Assembly: GCF_026802175.1 (NCBI RefSeq)
Contig: NZ_CP113797.1
Coordinates: 4,627,026-4,691,025, forward strand
DNA length: 64,000 nucleotides
DNA from: Thermocoleostomius sinensis A174
GTDB taxonomy: Bacteria; Cyanobacteriota; Cyanobacteriia; Elainellales; Elainellaceae
Reading direction: 5' to 3'
Both the position numbers and the translations under genes were made by a program. Each line of letters begins with the position of its first letter. Positions within the stretch are counted from its first letter, which is position 1. Shown here piece by piece: positions 27,559 to 38,135 of the stretch. A model generated the notes under the pieces. The model was not told where the DNA came from and did no database searches. It saw only the letters and a program-made list of their open reading frames with translations.

Positions 27559-28356
27559 ATGAATCAAATTATTGTTGCTTCCGGGTTTGGGCGGTGGAGC
27601 CAGCGGCTGTGGGAGTCAATTCTATTAGGGGGGCGGGTGGTGTTTCATCTCATCACCGGGCGGATCGATCGCCGCAACACCCTAGAACAAATGGCCGCCG
27701 TAGGTCCAGCTTCGTTATTGATTGTGTTAGTTATTGCTGCATCGATCGGGATGGTATTCACCATTCAAGTGGCTCGCGAGTTCTTGCGGTTTGGGGCTAG
27801 CTCAGCCGTTGGGGGAATTTTGGCCATTGCCCTCAGCCGCGAGTTATCACCGTTGCTGACGGCTGTGGTGGTGGCCGGTCGAGTGGGAGCCGCGTTTGCC
27901 GCTGAAATTGCTACCATGCGTGTGACCGAACAAGTTGATGCCCTCTATATCCTCAGAACCGATCCCGTAGAGTACCTCGTTGTGCCACGAGTCGCTGCCT
28001 GTTTAATGATGGTGCCGGCCTTGACCGTGTTTTCCCTGGTGACAGGAATGCTAGGTGGGTGGGTGGTAGCAACACAGTTTTATGACCTCAGTACAGAATC
28101 TTTCTTTGATTCGGCTCAAGCCTTTGTTACATCCTGGGATTTATTTAGCGCCCCCATCAAAGCGGCGGTATTTGGCACGCTGATCGCCATTATTGGCTGT
28201 AGTTGGGGGTTAACCACCAGCGGTGGAGCTAAAGACGTTGGACAATCCACCACAGCGGCTGTTGTCACCTCGTTGCTAGCCATTTTCTTCTCAGATTTCT
28301 TTCTCTCGTGGCTGATGTTCCGAGGTCTTGGCTCGGCAGGACTAGAAGCCTTTTAG
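27559..28356 (+). CDS. MlaE-type lipid ABC transporter permease
   Basis: The 265-residue inner-membrane permease has about five or six hydrophobic segments and MlaE-family patterns: a G-P-A-S-L-L-I-V-L helix, S-R-E-L-S-P-L-L-T-A-V-V-V-A-G-R-V-G-A-A and M-R-V-T-E-Q-V-D-A-L. In cyanobacteria such permeases act with an ATPase and an MCE-domain protein to move phospholipid or similar lipids between membranes. Neither partner is adjacent, so the complex must be encoded elsewhere. Confidence 0.9.
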   Translation: MNQIIVASGFGRWSQRLWESILLGGRVVFHLITGRIDRRNTLEQMAAVGPASLLIVLVIAASIGMVFTIQVAREFLRFGASSAVGGILAIALSRELSPLLTAVVVAGRVGAAFAAEIATMRVTEQVDALYILRTDPVEYLVVPRVAACLMMVPALTVFSLVTGMLGGWVVATQFYDLSTESFFDSAQAFVTSWDLFSAPIKAAVFGTLIAIIGCSWGLTTSGGAKDVGQSTTAAVVTSLLAIFFSDFFLSWLMFRGLGSAGLEAF

Positions 28357-28402
28357 AAAACCTGGTGAGAAAACTCCGGACAGCAGCATTTCTTACTTGT
28401 TC

Positions 28403-28924
28403 TTACTTGGTGGCAGAAATACGAATGACATAGGGGTGGTAGGCATCCTGCGAGTAAGACCCAACCCAAATTTCGTAGGTTCCAGAGAGCCACTGTCCGG
28501 CAATACCAGGGTTTTGTCCAGAAAAATCGTCATTACACCAAACCCCTCCTGGACCTCGAACAATCAGGGTAGTATCTTCTGGACTTTCCACTTGCAGGCT
28601 CAGATAGCTGAAAAATTCAGTTAATATCATGCGGTGATCCGATTGTTCATCCACAAATCCATTACAGGGTCCAGTGGCGGTTTCGGTACGTCCTGCTAGC
28701 TCGCGGCTGGCGATCGCCCCTCCACTAATCCCCCGAATCGTGGTGGGATCAGGCGTAAAATTAGGGCTGAGGGTTACGTCTTCAAAAATGGTGACACCAG
28801 GTGAAAGTTCCACCGTTTGAGCATCAGCCGTATTTCGCGCTGAGTATTCACCCGTCCATAAACCAAGTAACAACAGTAACACAACTTGAGGCAAGCGAAT
28901 CAGTTTCAACCCTTGAGTCAGCAT
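28403..28924 (-). CDS. Secreted PPC-like hypothetical protein
   Basis: The 173-residue product has a signal peptide (L-L-L-L-L-G-L-W near residues 16-23). The mature part has a beta-rich layout with L-S-P-N-F-x-P-D-P, G-P-C-N-G-F-V-D and W-C-N-D-D-F-S-G; the two Cys could form a disulfide. It ends in Y-E-I-W-V-G-S-Y, the last strand of a PPC-like domain. Function is unknown. It converges with the MlaE-type gene, leaving a 46-base gap. Confidence 0.75.
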   Translation of the reverse strand: MLTQGLKLIRLPQVVLLLLLGLWTGEYSARNTADAQTVELSPGVTIFEDVTLSPNFTPDPTTIRGISGGAIASRELAGRTETATGPCNGFVDEQSDHRMILTEFFSYLSLQVESPEDTTLIVRGPGGVWCNDDFSGQNPGIAGQWLSGTYEIWVGSYSQDAYHPYVIRISATK

Positions 28925-29159
28925 GGGTAAAAGTTCGTAAAGTTAAATCAGCAACATTGGCATGGCTACCCGTTGCTGATGACCAGAATTAGAATACGAC
29001 AGTTCCTTTGTTAACAGGAAGTTTAGATTGATTGATCAGGTTTTATGAGTTGCGATCGACCGATTGCCGCGATTGTCTCAGCAGGGTACACAGGGCTTAG
29101 ACATCTTGACGACTAGGTAAACCACTACATCAAACCACTACATCAGGCAAGAGCGAATC

Positions 29160-30623
29160 TCATTCGCCTAAGGGCGTTTCCGCAACAGCCAGAGCTTGAT
29201 TTAACCGACGAATATCGAATTGGCGCTGATGCAGCAGCAACCAAGATTGCACTAGATCTGGCCCTTGCATATCTCCGGTGAGGGCAGCCCGCAGCGATCG
29301 CATCACCAGCCCTTTTTTCACATTGGCGGCCTTGACGCCTTGCTGGATGATCGCTTGAATGGTGGACTCTGTCAGCGCAGGGGATTGCTCTAATACAGAC
29401 TGGATTGCTGCCAGAGCCGTAGCAACATTCGGCTGTTGCAACTGAGCCGTGGCCGCCTCTGTAAAGCCCACATCTGCTACAAATAGATATCGTGTCATCT
29501 CTACTGCATCCTCTAGACGTACCAAGCTCGGAGCAACCAAGGCGGCAATTTGCTCTAACCAGGCTCGATCGTTCGTGGCGTCAAACTCATATCCTGCTGC
29601 TTGCCAATAGGGAATCAACAAATCAGTGATTTGCTCAACCGGCATATGATGCAAATACTGACTGTTAATCCAGTTCAGCTTGTCCCAGTCAAACTTGGCT
29701 CCTGCTTTGTTAACCCGATCGAAGCTAAAGTGCTGGGCGGCTTCTGATAAGGTAAAAATCTCGTTCATTCCTTCCGGTGGCGACCATCCCAACAGTGTCA
29801 TATAGTTAGCAAGTGCTTCGGCGGTGTAGCCCATGCGCTGAAAGTCGGAAATGGACGTAACTCCATCTCGCTTTGAGAGTTTGGCTCCTGCTTGGTTCAA
29901 AATCAACGGTGTATGCCCAAATTCTGGCACAGTAGCTCCCAAGGCTTCATACAGCAAAATTTGCTTCGGGGTGTTGCCAATGTGGTCTTCGCCACGAATC
30001 ACTTGAGTGATGCCCATATCAATGTCATCAACCACCACCACAAAGTTGTAGAGCGGTTGCCCGATCGTTTCGGCGTCGGCTGCTCGTGCAATCACCATAT
30101 CACCGCCCAAGTCGCGCCCTTTCCACGTTACTTTGCCGCGCACCAAGTCAATCCAAGTAATTTCACGATCGTCATCAATTTTGAAGCGAATGACGGGTTT
30201 ACGTCCTTCGGCTACTAATGCTGCCTCTTGTTCTGGAGTGAGATTGCGATGACGGTTGTCATATCGAGGCGCTTCGTTTCTGGCTTTTTGAGCCTCGCGC
30301 ATAGCGTCGAGTTCTTCAGGGGTATCGTAAGCGCGGTAGGCCAAACCCTTGTCTAGCAGTTCTTGTACCTTCTGCTGATACAGATCCATCCGCTTGGTTT
30401 GGAAAAATGGGCCCTCATCCCAATCCAATCCGAGCCAGCTTAAGCCGTCCAGAATGTTTTGAGTATATTCAGGGCGCGATCGCTCTAAATCCGTATCCTC
30501 AATGCGCAAAATAAACTGTCCACCCTGGTGCCGAGCGAACAACCAGTTGAACACGGCCGTTCGGGCTGTGCCGATATGGAGATTTCCAGTAGGACTAGGA
30601 GCAATGCGAACGCGAACAGACAT
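29160..30623 (-). CDS. gltX: Glutamyl-tRNA synthetase
   Basis: The 487-residue class I synthetase has the H-I-G-T signature at residues 16-19 ([10 protein letters not shown]) and a K-L-S-K-R-D-G version of KMSKS near residue 250. It is full length and starts at ATG 30623. In cyanobacteria it charges tRNA-Glu (and usually tRNA-Gln for transamidation), and glutamyl-tRNA also feeds tetrapyrrole synthesis. Confidence 0.96.
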   Translation of the reverse strand: MSVRVRIAPSPTGNLHIGTARTAVFNWLFARHQGGQFILRIEDTDLERSRPEYTQNILDGLSWLGLDWDEGPFFQTKRMDLYQQKVQELLDKGLAYRAYDTPEELDAMREAQKARNEAPRYDNRHRNLTPEQEAALVAEGRKPVIRFKIDDDREITWIDLVRGKVTWKGRDLGGDMVIARAADAETIGQPLYNFVVVVDDIDMGITQVIRGEDHIGNTPKQILLYEALGATVPEFGHTPLILNQAGAKLSKRDGVTSISDFQRMGYTAEALANYMTLLGWSPPEGMNEIFTLSEAAQHFSFDRVNKAGAKFDWDKLNWINSQYLHHMPVEQITDLLIPYWQAAGYEFDATNDRAWLEQIAALVAPSLVRLEDAVEMTRYLFVADVGFTEAATAQLQQPNVATALAAIQSVLEQSPALTESTIQAIIQQGVKAANVKKGLVMRSLRAALTGDMQGPDLVQSWLLLHQRQFDIRRLNQALAVAETPLGE

Positions 30624-30983
30624 GGTAGGGATGGGGGAATTAGGGGTTAGGAATTAGCTTGCTTGTGAGCGCTAGTCAAACATGGCACTATCACTCTCTC
30701 CTAGGCTGCACAACACGCATCAATTATTCTAACGGTTGATGGAAATCCAAGCAGCGATCGTAGGTTAGCAGACGTAACTAGCCCAGAGGGACAGTCTGGG
30801 AGTGACTAGCCCGAATCATCATTGGAGTCAATATATTGGGGTTAATATCAAGTGGGGTTAATATCAAGCAATCGCAGGCGATCGATTAACAACTCAATGA
30901 CCGTTCAAACCTAGTGACAACTCTTGATGACCCTCTATAGTCTCCCTTACCAAGGAGAACGGCGACAGCCGGGGGTATAGCTG
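30624..30983. other. Intergenic region upstream of gltX
   Basis: The region holds the gltX promoter, a tandem pair of TGGGGTTAATATCAAG-like units (about 30837-30868), and a small hairpin CCCAGA...TCTGGG (30782-30800). No gene is visible. Confidence 0.4.
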
Positions 30984-31014
30984 TAAAAAGCGCCCACTCA
31001 AGGGGCGCCCTTTT
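30984..31014 (-). terminator. Rho-independent terminator
   Basis: On the minus strand GGCGCCC and GGGCGCT-like arms pair around CTTGAGT and are followed by TTTTT. On the plus strand the same hairpin is followed by TTTT, so it may work in both directions. It ends the secreted protein gene at 31045. Confidence 0.85.
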
Positions 31015-31044
31015 CGGATTTTCAGAAGCTAAAACTCTATGGCC

Positions 31045-31533
31045 TTAGACTGAAACTGAGTCGGCTTCAGACGATTCTTCGCGGGTATTCAAAGATTCTA
31101 AGGCCGCCGCAGGAACTTCGATTGTAAAGGCAGAGGTTTCAAAGGCAGAATCTGCTGATGCTTCCGAGGCTACAGCTGAGTTGATCGGCTCTACAGGACG
31201 AGACAGTCGTCGCTTTAGCCCAATACCGCCTGCAATCAACCCTGCGGCGGCTACAAGTCCAAGCCCTAATGCCAGTTTGTTGAAGTCAGACAGTTGATTC
31301 ACGTTGCTCAAGGTCGAACCAGCCATTGGAGCATCAACCGAATCAGACAGATCAGCCGCATCCACGGTTGCATCTACAGAACCTGGTGTATAGTGGGGCG
31401 CATTGGCTTCAGACGCACCTCTCATCTTGCTGAAGATACAAGGAGATGCCATGCTAGCAGTTGCCAACGTTAGGGTAAAGGCAGTCGTAAGAGCCATCGA
31501 TCGCAAAACGGTGTGAGAAAGCGCTGGTTTCAT
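31045..31533 (-). CDS. Secreted or membrane-anchored hypothetical protein
   Basis: The 162-residue product has an N-terminal signal sequence ending A-T-A-S-M-A-S, a Ser/Ala/Asp-rich middle and a second hydrophobic segment (about residues 88-106) followed by K-R-R. The C-terminal tail is acidic and Ser/Ala-rich. It looks like a single-pass protein with an acidic cytoplasmic tail. No family is recognised. Confidence 0.6.
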   Translation of the reverse strand: MKPALSHTVLRSMALTTAFTLTLATASMASPCIFSKMRGASEANAPHYTPGSVDATVDAADLSDSVDAPMAGSTLSNVNQLSDFNKLALGLGLVAAAGLIAGGIGLKRRLSRPVEPINSAVASEASADSAFETSAFTIEVPAAALESLNTREESSEADSVSV

Positions 31534-31692
31534 GGTTGTCTCCTTAGTTAAAGTTAAGTAACGTCATTTGAGAACAGCGATCTTCATCGCGAAGATTGCC
31601 GACCGAACCACAGGCTCTCGAATGCTCCTAAAACCATATCGGAAGTTCCCCCAATTTTGCAAGCCGGGATTGATCGAGCATTGATTGGACGG

Positions 31693-32841
<1,149 letters not shown>

Positions 32842-34182
32842 TTAAGCGACTCCTTGCAACGGTAACGACAACCCGAAGAGAACTCGCCCCAAAGCCAAGA
32901 ACACCAGCCCGGCGAACAATAACCCAGTTGCTTGAATATCTTGAGTTAAACAACCGATTTTCTCTCGGTGTAAGCCATAGGTGACAACTGCGTAGTAGAA
33001 CAGGTCATTTAGTGCCACTGCTAGCACAGCCCCCAGGTTTCCTAGCCAGGCAAATCCAACTAAAATCCCAACAATGGTGAAGGCCATTCGGGTGAAGTTT
33101 CCAATAGCAGTGTAATGTACTTTTCCGAGGGCTGTCAGAGAAGCTTCTACCGTTGAGCAGAGGAGGCGAGGCCAAATTCCCAAAGCCAGAATGGGCAACA
33201 TCCAAGCAGCGTCTTCATAGCGCTCGTCATAGAGCAAGTAAATTAGGTAATCACCAAAGCTGATCAACAACATCATCATGGCGGTTAAGCCCAGCAACAA
33301 TGGCTTGCGGTTACGCAGCAATTTTGATCGCAGTTCGTAGCGCGGCAGATCAATCAGCATTGAAACAGCCGGAAAAATTACCTTACCGCCCAGTGAAATT
33401 GCAATGCTGCGGGGCACATCACTGAGCATAAGCGCAATGCCATACACTCCTAATAGCTCTAAAGAGAATAGTTTACCGAGCAAGAGGCGATCGGCTTGTT
33501 CTGCCAAAAACGTGAAGGCAGTTGAAACGAAAATCCAGCGGCCGATTGAGAACAGTTCCCTAGCCGCGCTTTTTTCCCAAGTAAATCGATTCGAGTAGCC
33601 AGGTATTAGATAAAAGCTCCAGATTGTTTTAATTGCTGTAGAGACTAGACTTCCCACGGCCAACGACCAGACACTGGCATCAAAATAAGCCCAAATCACC
33701 ATCACCACCAATTGAATGATCTGGGTGACTAGTTCCATTAGGGTAAGTTGTCGAACCGCTAAGTTGCGCTCCATCAGGTAAAACGCCGTGGAGTTGAATC
33801 CACCAATTACCGTCGTCAAGCCCACAACCGGAATCAACCACTGCAACTGGGGTTCGTTGTAGAACTGGGCCATTGGAGCCGCCATTAGTAGACAAACCAG
33901 CCACAGTCCAAACCCACGAATCACCTGAATTGTCCATGCGGTGTTGGCAAAGTCAGGTTCCTCGCCCCGTTTGTTTTGAATGATGCTGACTCCAATGCCC
34001 ACATCTGAAAACAGCGCCAGCCCCATGATGAAGATATTGACTAGCGCCATGAGTCCGAAGAACTCTGGAAACAGGAGACGAGTGAGAATTAAATTTCCTC
34101 CTAGTCGTAAAACTTGCCCTCCGCCATAGCCAACAAGCGTCCAAACCAATCCTTGTACGGCACGTTTCTTCAAATTGCTCAT
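32842..34182 (-). CDS. Oligosaccharide flippase family protein (MOP superfamily)
   Basis: The 446-residue product has about twelve hydrophobic helices. The N-terminus (A-V-Q-G-L-V-W-T-L-V-G-Y, then G-N-L-I-L-T-R-L-L-F-P-x-x-F-G-L) is typical of Wzx or RfbX-like flippases that move lipid-linked sugars across the membrane. No glycosyltransferase cluster surrounds it, so the polymer it serves is unknown. It ends 18 bases before the tocopherol cyclase gene, so the two may be cotranscribed. Confidence 0.88.
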   Translation of the reverse strand: MSNLKKRAVQGLVWTLVGYGGGQVLRLGGNLILTRLLFPEFFGLMALVNIFIMGLALFSDVGIGVSIIQNKRGEEPDFANTAWTIQVIRGFGLWLVCLLMAAPMAQFYNEPQLQWLIPVVGLTTVIGGFNSTAFYLMERNLAVRQLTLMELVTQIIQLVVMVIWAYFDASVWSLAVGSLVSTAIKTIWSFYLIPGYSNRFTWEKSAARELFSIGRWIFVSTAFTFLAEQADRLLLGKLFSLELLGVYGIALMLSDVPRSIAISLGGKVIFPAVSMLIDLPRYELRSKLLRNRKPLLLGLTAMMMLLISFGDYLIYLLYDERYEDAAWMLPILALGIWPRLLCSTVEASLTALGKVHYTAIGNFTRMAFTIVGILVGFAWLGNLGAVLAVALNDLFYYAVVTYGLHREKIGCLTQDIQATGLLFAGLVFLALGRVLFGLSLPLQGVA

Positions 34183-35316
34183 GATTCGCTGTCAGTAGAG
34201 ACGAGTGGAACTATTAACAATCGCAGCAACTATTCCATATTCTTGTATTCTTAGGCTGCGCCTTAAACCAGTAAAGACCAGCAGGATCGGTGGGCGATTT
34301 CACCCTGGTTAACAAAGCTGTGCGCGTGTCAACGGTCTGTTATCCACCCAGTCTGTGTTCTCTAGCTTCTTTACTGATAGAGTGCAGATTGAAATCTACC
34401 TGAAACCCGCATCCCAATCAGCAGTTTGTATTAGCCGAGCGCTCATGGTTGATGCCAATAGCAGTTCGATCATGGCTGCAAGCCTTGGGACTATATCTTG
34501 ATTCACGGTGGAGTTGTCTTGTCAGCAAGTTTGAGCGCTGACATTGGGTGAAATGAGCAATCAAGTCTGCACAAGATGGTTTTGAGCAAGCGTTGGCGAA
34601 GGAAACACAAACAAGAGCGCGCAGAACCCGGCTTAAACATACTTGGAACGAATGGAAAATAGGAATGCCCTGTGAAAAATTGAGCACTGGAAATCCGATC
34701 GCTCTTCTGGAAAGCTGCTCTCCTGGTAATCTTTTCCGTTGGCAATAGGTTCCTTCGGAGATGGAGTCCTTCAGAGGCTGTTTTCCACAGATTGATCTCA
34801 GACTTACCTGAACACCACCCTATCATTGCAGGCAAGGCACAGGCTGCTAGGATTACTTCCCTTAATCAAGACTTCACAGGAACCAAAAGGGGGCTTTAAG
34901 GATACTCAAATGAACGGGAAAACGGATGGTGTTGACAAATTAGGCTAGCCCAACAATTTGTTTTTAAGGTATCTGGCTTTTACAGGTAATTCATGGGCAA
35001 TAGCTGAAATCATCCGCCCAGCAATAGTTGATTGACTAGTTGATTGACCATCAGGGAACATAAAGGTAGAAGAAGTCAGATTCTTTTCAGCAATTAGCTT
35101 GAAACGAAACAACTGAATCAGAAACAGGCGCTTAAAACCAAGATTAGACACATAGATGTTGGTTTAGTATACTGCGATGGCTGTCAAGCGATAGGCACAA
35201 ATAACTGAAATTAGATGTCTAACTTAAGGTCAGACGGAGCACTATGAATCATCCTTAAATAGTCGATAATACTGAAATTGTCCCTTTTGCATTCAGGGAC
35301 TTCTGCTGTCGCTGTT
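34183..35316. other. Large intergenic region upstream of recF
   Basis: About 1,130 bases without a confident gene. Open frames on the minus strand at 34418-34835 have composition unlike protein. A GTG-started frame at 34945-35151 on the minus strand is a weak candidate. Confidence 0.4.
34945..35151 (-). CDS. Possible small basic protein (68 aa)
   Basis: A GTG-initiated frame starting SNLGFKRLFLIQLFRFK and ending A-R-Y-L-K-N-K-L-L-G. It is basic and has a plausible mixed composition, but there is no good ribosome-binding site and no family match that I know. A direct repeat, AGTTGATTGACTAGTTGATTG, lies inside it. Confidence 0.3.
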   Translation of the reverse strand: MSNLGFKRLFLIQLFRFKLIAEKNLTSSTFMFPDGQSTSQSTIAGRMISAIAHELPVKARYLKNKLLG

Positions 35317-36495
35317 ATGTATTTGAAAACGCTGCACTTGCGGCAATTTCGCAACTACCGAGAACAGTTCGTTGAGTTTTCTGCTCCCAAAACAATTTTA
35401 TTGGGAGATAATGCGCAAGGAAAATCGAATTTACTCGAATCAGTGGAGTTGTTGGCAACACTACATTCCCATCGATCGTTGCGCGATCGAGAGTTAGTGC
35501 TGGAAGGCGAGCAAGTCGGTCAAATTGCGGCAGCATTGCAACGAGAGACTGGATGCATTGACTTAGCCATGACCTTCCGCCACAACGGACGCCGTACTGT
35601 CAGCCTGAACGGAGAAACCCTGCGTCGTCAGCTAGATTTCTTAGGTGTGATGAATGCGGTGCAGTTTTCTAGTCTAGATCTAGATCTAGTACGGGGTGGA
35701 CCCGGAGAGCGGCGCAGTTGGCTAGATACGCTACTGATTCAACTAGAACCAGTCTATGCCTATATTTTGCAGCAATACAACACTGTGCTGCGGCAGCGCA
35801 ACGCGCTGTTAAAACGGCAGCGCGGAGAAGCGGCAACGCCAGAGAGCCAGGTTAGGGATGCCGCCTCAGTTTATCTTCCTGATGTCGCCAGTTCTCTAGA
35901 GGCTTCGACAGAACTGTCGATTTGGAATGCGCAGCTAGCGGCGATCGGATCGCGGGTGATTCGCCGCCGAGCCAGAGTGCTGCAACGCTTAGCTCCACTA
36001 GCGCAAACTTGGCATGAAGCCATCAGCGCTCGTACTGAAACCTTGGAGATCCGTTATGCTCCCAATGTAGCGGCTCAACAGGACGATTCAGAGGCGATTC
36101 AACAGTCCTTTTTGGAAAAAATGCAGCAGCGATCGATCGCTGAATGGCATCAAGGCACAACCTTGGTTGGACCTCACCGTGATGAAGTGGAGTTTACCAT
36201 TAACCAAACTCCAGCCCGGCAGTACGGCTCACAAGGGCAGCAGCGAACTCTGGTGCTGGCACTGAAACTGGCGGAACTAAAACTGATTGAATCCGTTGTA
36301 GGGGAGCCGCCCCTATTGCTGCTGGATGATGTATTGGCAGAACTGGATTTGAATCGTCAAAACAAACTGCTAGAAACCATTCAAGATCGATTTCAAACGC
36401 TAATTACCACGACACATCTTGGCTCTTTTGATGCTCAATGGCTGAAATCGTCTCAAATTCTCACCGTTGAGGCTGGACAGATTCGAGTGGCGTGA
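35317..36495 (+). CDS. recF: DNA replication and repair protein RecF
   Basis: From the ATG at 35317 the product is 392 residues and starts MYLKTLHLRQFRNY, as usual for RecF; an upstream TTG frame adds 13 residues. The Walker A motif G-D-N-A-Q-G-K-S-N is at residues 30-38 and a Walker B region (P-L-L-L-L-D-D-V-L-A-E-L) near residue 335. RecF helps load RecA at gapped DNA. dnaN and gyrB, the common partners, are not adjacent. Confidence 0.94.
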   Translation: MYLKTLHLRQFRNYREQFVEFSAPKTILLGDNAQGKSNLLESVELLATLHSHRSLRDRELVLEGEQVGQIAAALQRETGCIDLAMTFRHNGRRTVSLNGETLRRQLDFLGVMNAVQFSSLDLDLVRGGPGERRSWLDTLLIQLEPVYAYILQQYNTVLRQRNALLKRQRGEAATPESQVRDAASVYLPDVASSLEASTELSIWNAQLAAIGSRVIRRRARVLQRLAPLAQTWHEAISARTETLEIRYAPNVAAQQDDSEAIQQSFLEKMQQRSIAEWHQGTTLVGPHRDEVEFTINQTPARQYGSQGQQRTLVLALKLAELKLIESVVGEPPLLLLDDVLAELDLNRQNKLLETIQDRFQTLITTTHLGSFDAQWLKSSQILTVEAGQIRVA

Positions 36496-36619
36496 TTCAG
36501 ATTCACCCTAATTTAAATTCAAGGATTTATGGCTACCACCAAAATCCTCAAATCAAATCGCTACACTATAGGTAAAGAAAGATAACAACTAATCCCCATC
36601 CAGTCTAAATTCTAATTCT

Positions 36620-37261
36620 ATGGTGCTATTTGGATTTGGTAAAAAACTAACCCTCCCGACTCCTGACACTGCCTTACCGGGTCGCTCTGAACCGATGCCT
36701 GTCACCGATCGCCACTTTGTTAATGGCAACCCCCTCAAGCCTCCTTTTCCCCAAGGCATGGAACTGGCACTGTTTGGACTTGGCTGTTTTTGGGGAGCCG
36801 AGCGCAAATTCTGGCAACAGGATGGCGTTTACAGCACCTCCGTTGGCTATGCCGCAGGGATTACTCCCAACCCCACTTATCAAGAAGTTTGTACTGGCAT
36901 GACCGGTCACAATGAAGTCGTGCGCGTTGTCTACGATCCTCAAAAAGTGAGCTATGCCGATCTGCTAAAAGTGTTTTGGGAAAGCCATAACCCCACCCAA
37001 GGAATGCGGCAGGGCAACGATGTTGGAACTCAGTATCGATCGGGCATTTATGTTTATTCTGACGAACAACGACAGTTGGCGGAAGCGTCTAAACAAGCCT
37101 ATCAACAGGCGCTGAAAGCAGAAGGGTATGGCGAAATCACTACTGAAATCCTAGATGCACCTGAGTTTTACTATGCCGAAGACTATCATCAGCAGTACCT
37201 AGCTAAGAATCCCGGTGGCTATTGTGGCTTGGGTGGTACAAAGGTGTGCTATCCAACCTAG
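36620..37261 (+). CDS. msrA: Peptide methionine sulfoxide reductase MsrA
   Basis: The 213-residue product has the catalytic Cys in G-C-F-W-G-A-E (C56), the G-T-Q-Y-R-S motif, and two C-terminal Cys (C202, C210) for resolving. It reduces the S form of methionine sulfoxide. The N-terminal 45 residues are an extension before the family domain. Confidence 0.95.
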   Translation: MVLFGFGKKLTLPTPDTALPGRSEPMPVTDRHFVNGNPLKPPFPQGMELALFGLGCFWGAERKFWQQDGVYSTSVGYAAGITPNPTYQEVCTGMTGHNEVVRVVYDPQKVSYADLLKVFWESHNPTQGMRQGNDVGTQYRSGIYVYSDEQRQLAEASKQAYQQALKAEGYGEITTEILDAPEFYYAEDYHQQYLAKNPGGYCGLGGTKVCYPT

Positions 37262-37431
37262 AGAAAGGCGAAAGCTAAAGTAGGGTGGGTAGTACCCATT
37301 TCAATCCCTACCTTGAAAAGCTGATGGGGTCTAAAATTTTGCTAAATCTTTTGCAAAGCGTATCCCAAGGTACTGTCTACCTCGCTTTTGGTTGGCACAT
37401 AATCCAAGTAAATTGCGGGAGTTTAAGTTGA

Positions 37432-37884
37432 GTGAATGCAGCAGAACAGGCGATCGGGCTGGAGTTGACCGCGAAAATTGCGGCCGTTGTCAATGGATTT
37501 AAAGCTCAGTTTCCAGATGCTAAAGCCGACTTAAAGCCGTGGGCTAATGACCCTGATACGCGAGAGTTGGTTGACCCAGACTCGATTGACATTGGGTTTC
37601 ATTTGCCTGGATGGAGCCGCTTGGTTCAAGGTCGCAGCATGTTGGTGCAAATTCGGTTCTACGACGATCCGCTGATGGAAACACGGCGGGTGATTGGGCT
37701 GGAGGTGGCCGGCTTTACTCATTTAGGGGAACAGTGGCGGCTTTCCACCGTCGAAAACTGGCGATTTGTTGGCACAACGCAACCTGCTGACGAGGTGAAA
37801 GAAAAGCTGAAACTCTTCTGCCGACAAGTGTTTGAACTGTTTAATACGGAGCAGTTCAATAGCATAGATGATATTTCGAGTTAG
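37432..37884 (+). CDS. Conserved cyanobacterial hypothetical protein (150 aa)
   Basis: GTG start (MNAAEQAIGLELTAK). Soluble alpha/beta composition with D-P-D-T-R-E-L-V-D-P-D-S-I-D, F-H-L-P-G-W-S-R-L and E-N-W-R-F-V. I recall similar single-domain proteins in many cyanobacteria but no function. It lies 75 bases before tRNA-Ser. Confidence 0.75.
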   Translation: MNAAEQAIGLELTAKIAAVVNGFKAQFPDAKADLKPWANDPDTRELVDPDSIDIGFHLPGWSRLVQGRSMLVQIRFYDDPLMETRRVIGLEVAGFTHLGEQWRLSTVENWRFVGTTQPADEVKEKLKLFCRQVFELFNTEQFNSIDDISS

Positions 37885-37959
37885 GAAATTCGGCATGATT
37901 GCCAATTCCTGGGCCTGACACAGTAAAATAGCAAAGATAGTCGAATACACTTTCGCCTT

Positions 37960-38044
37960 GGAGAGGTGGCAGAGCGGTTGAATGCGCTTGACTCGAAATC
38001 AAGTTTGGGTCACACCAACGGGGGTTCGAATCCCCCCCTCTCCG
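37960..38044 (+). tRNA. tRNA-Ser (anticodon CGA)
   Basis: Acceptor arms GGAGAGG / CCTCTCC with discriminator G, D arm, anticodon stem CTTGA / TCAAG with loop CTCGAAA (anticodon CGA), a long variable arm typical of class II tRNA and a T arm with GGTTCGAATCC. No CCA is encoded. Length is 85 bases. Confidence 0.96.
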
Positions 38045-38135
38045 TTCTCGGAATCTATTAGATAGCTTGTTAGTACAAGACCTATCCTGCTAGTGTTTCT
38101 GCACTTGGCTAAGCTTTCATCTGCTGCCATGTTGC

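Noticed and set aside
34503-34835. 110-codon minus-strand frame upstream of recF
   Set aside because: Cys/Arg/Ser-rich composition with no domain pattern or ribosome-binding site, and it overlaps another random frame; treated as chance.
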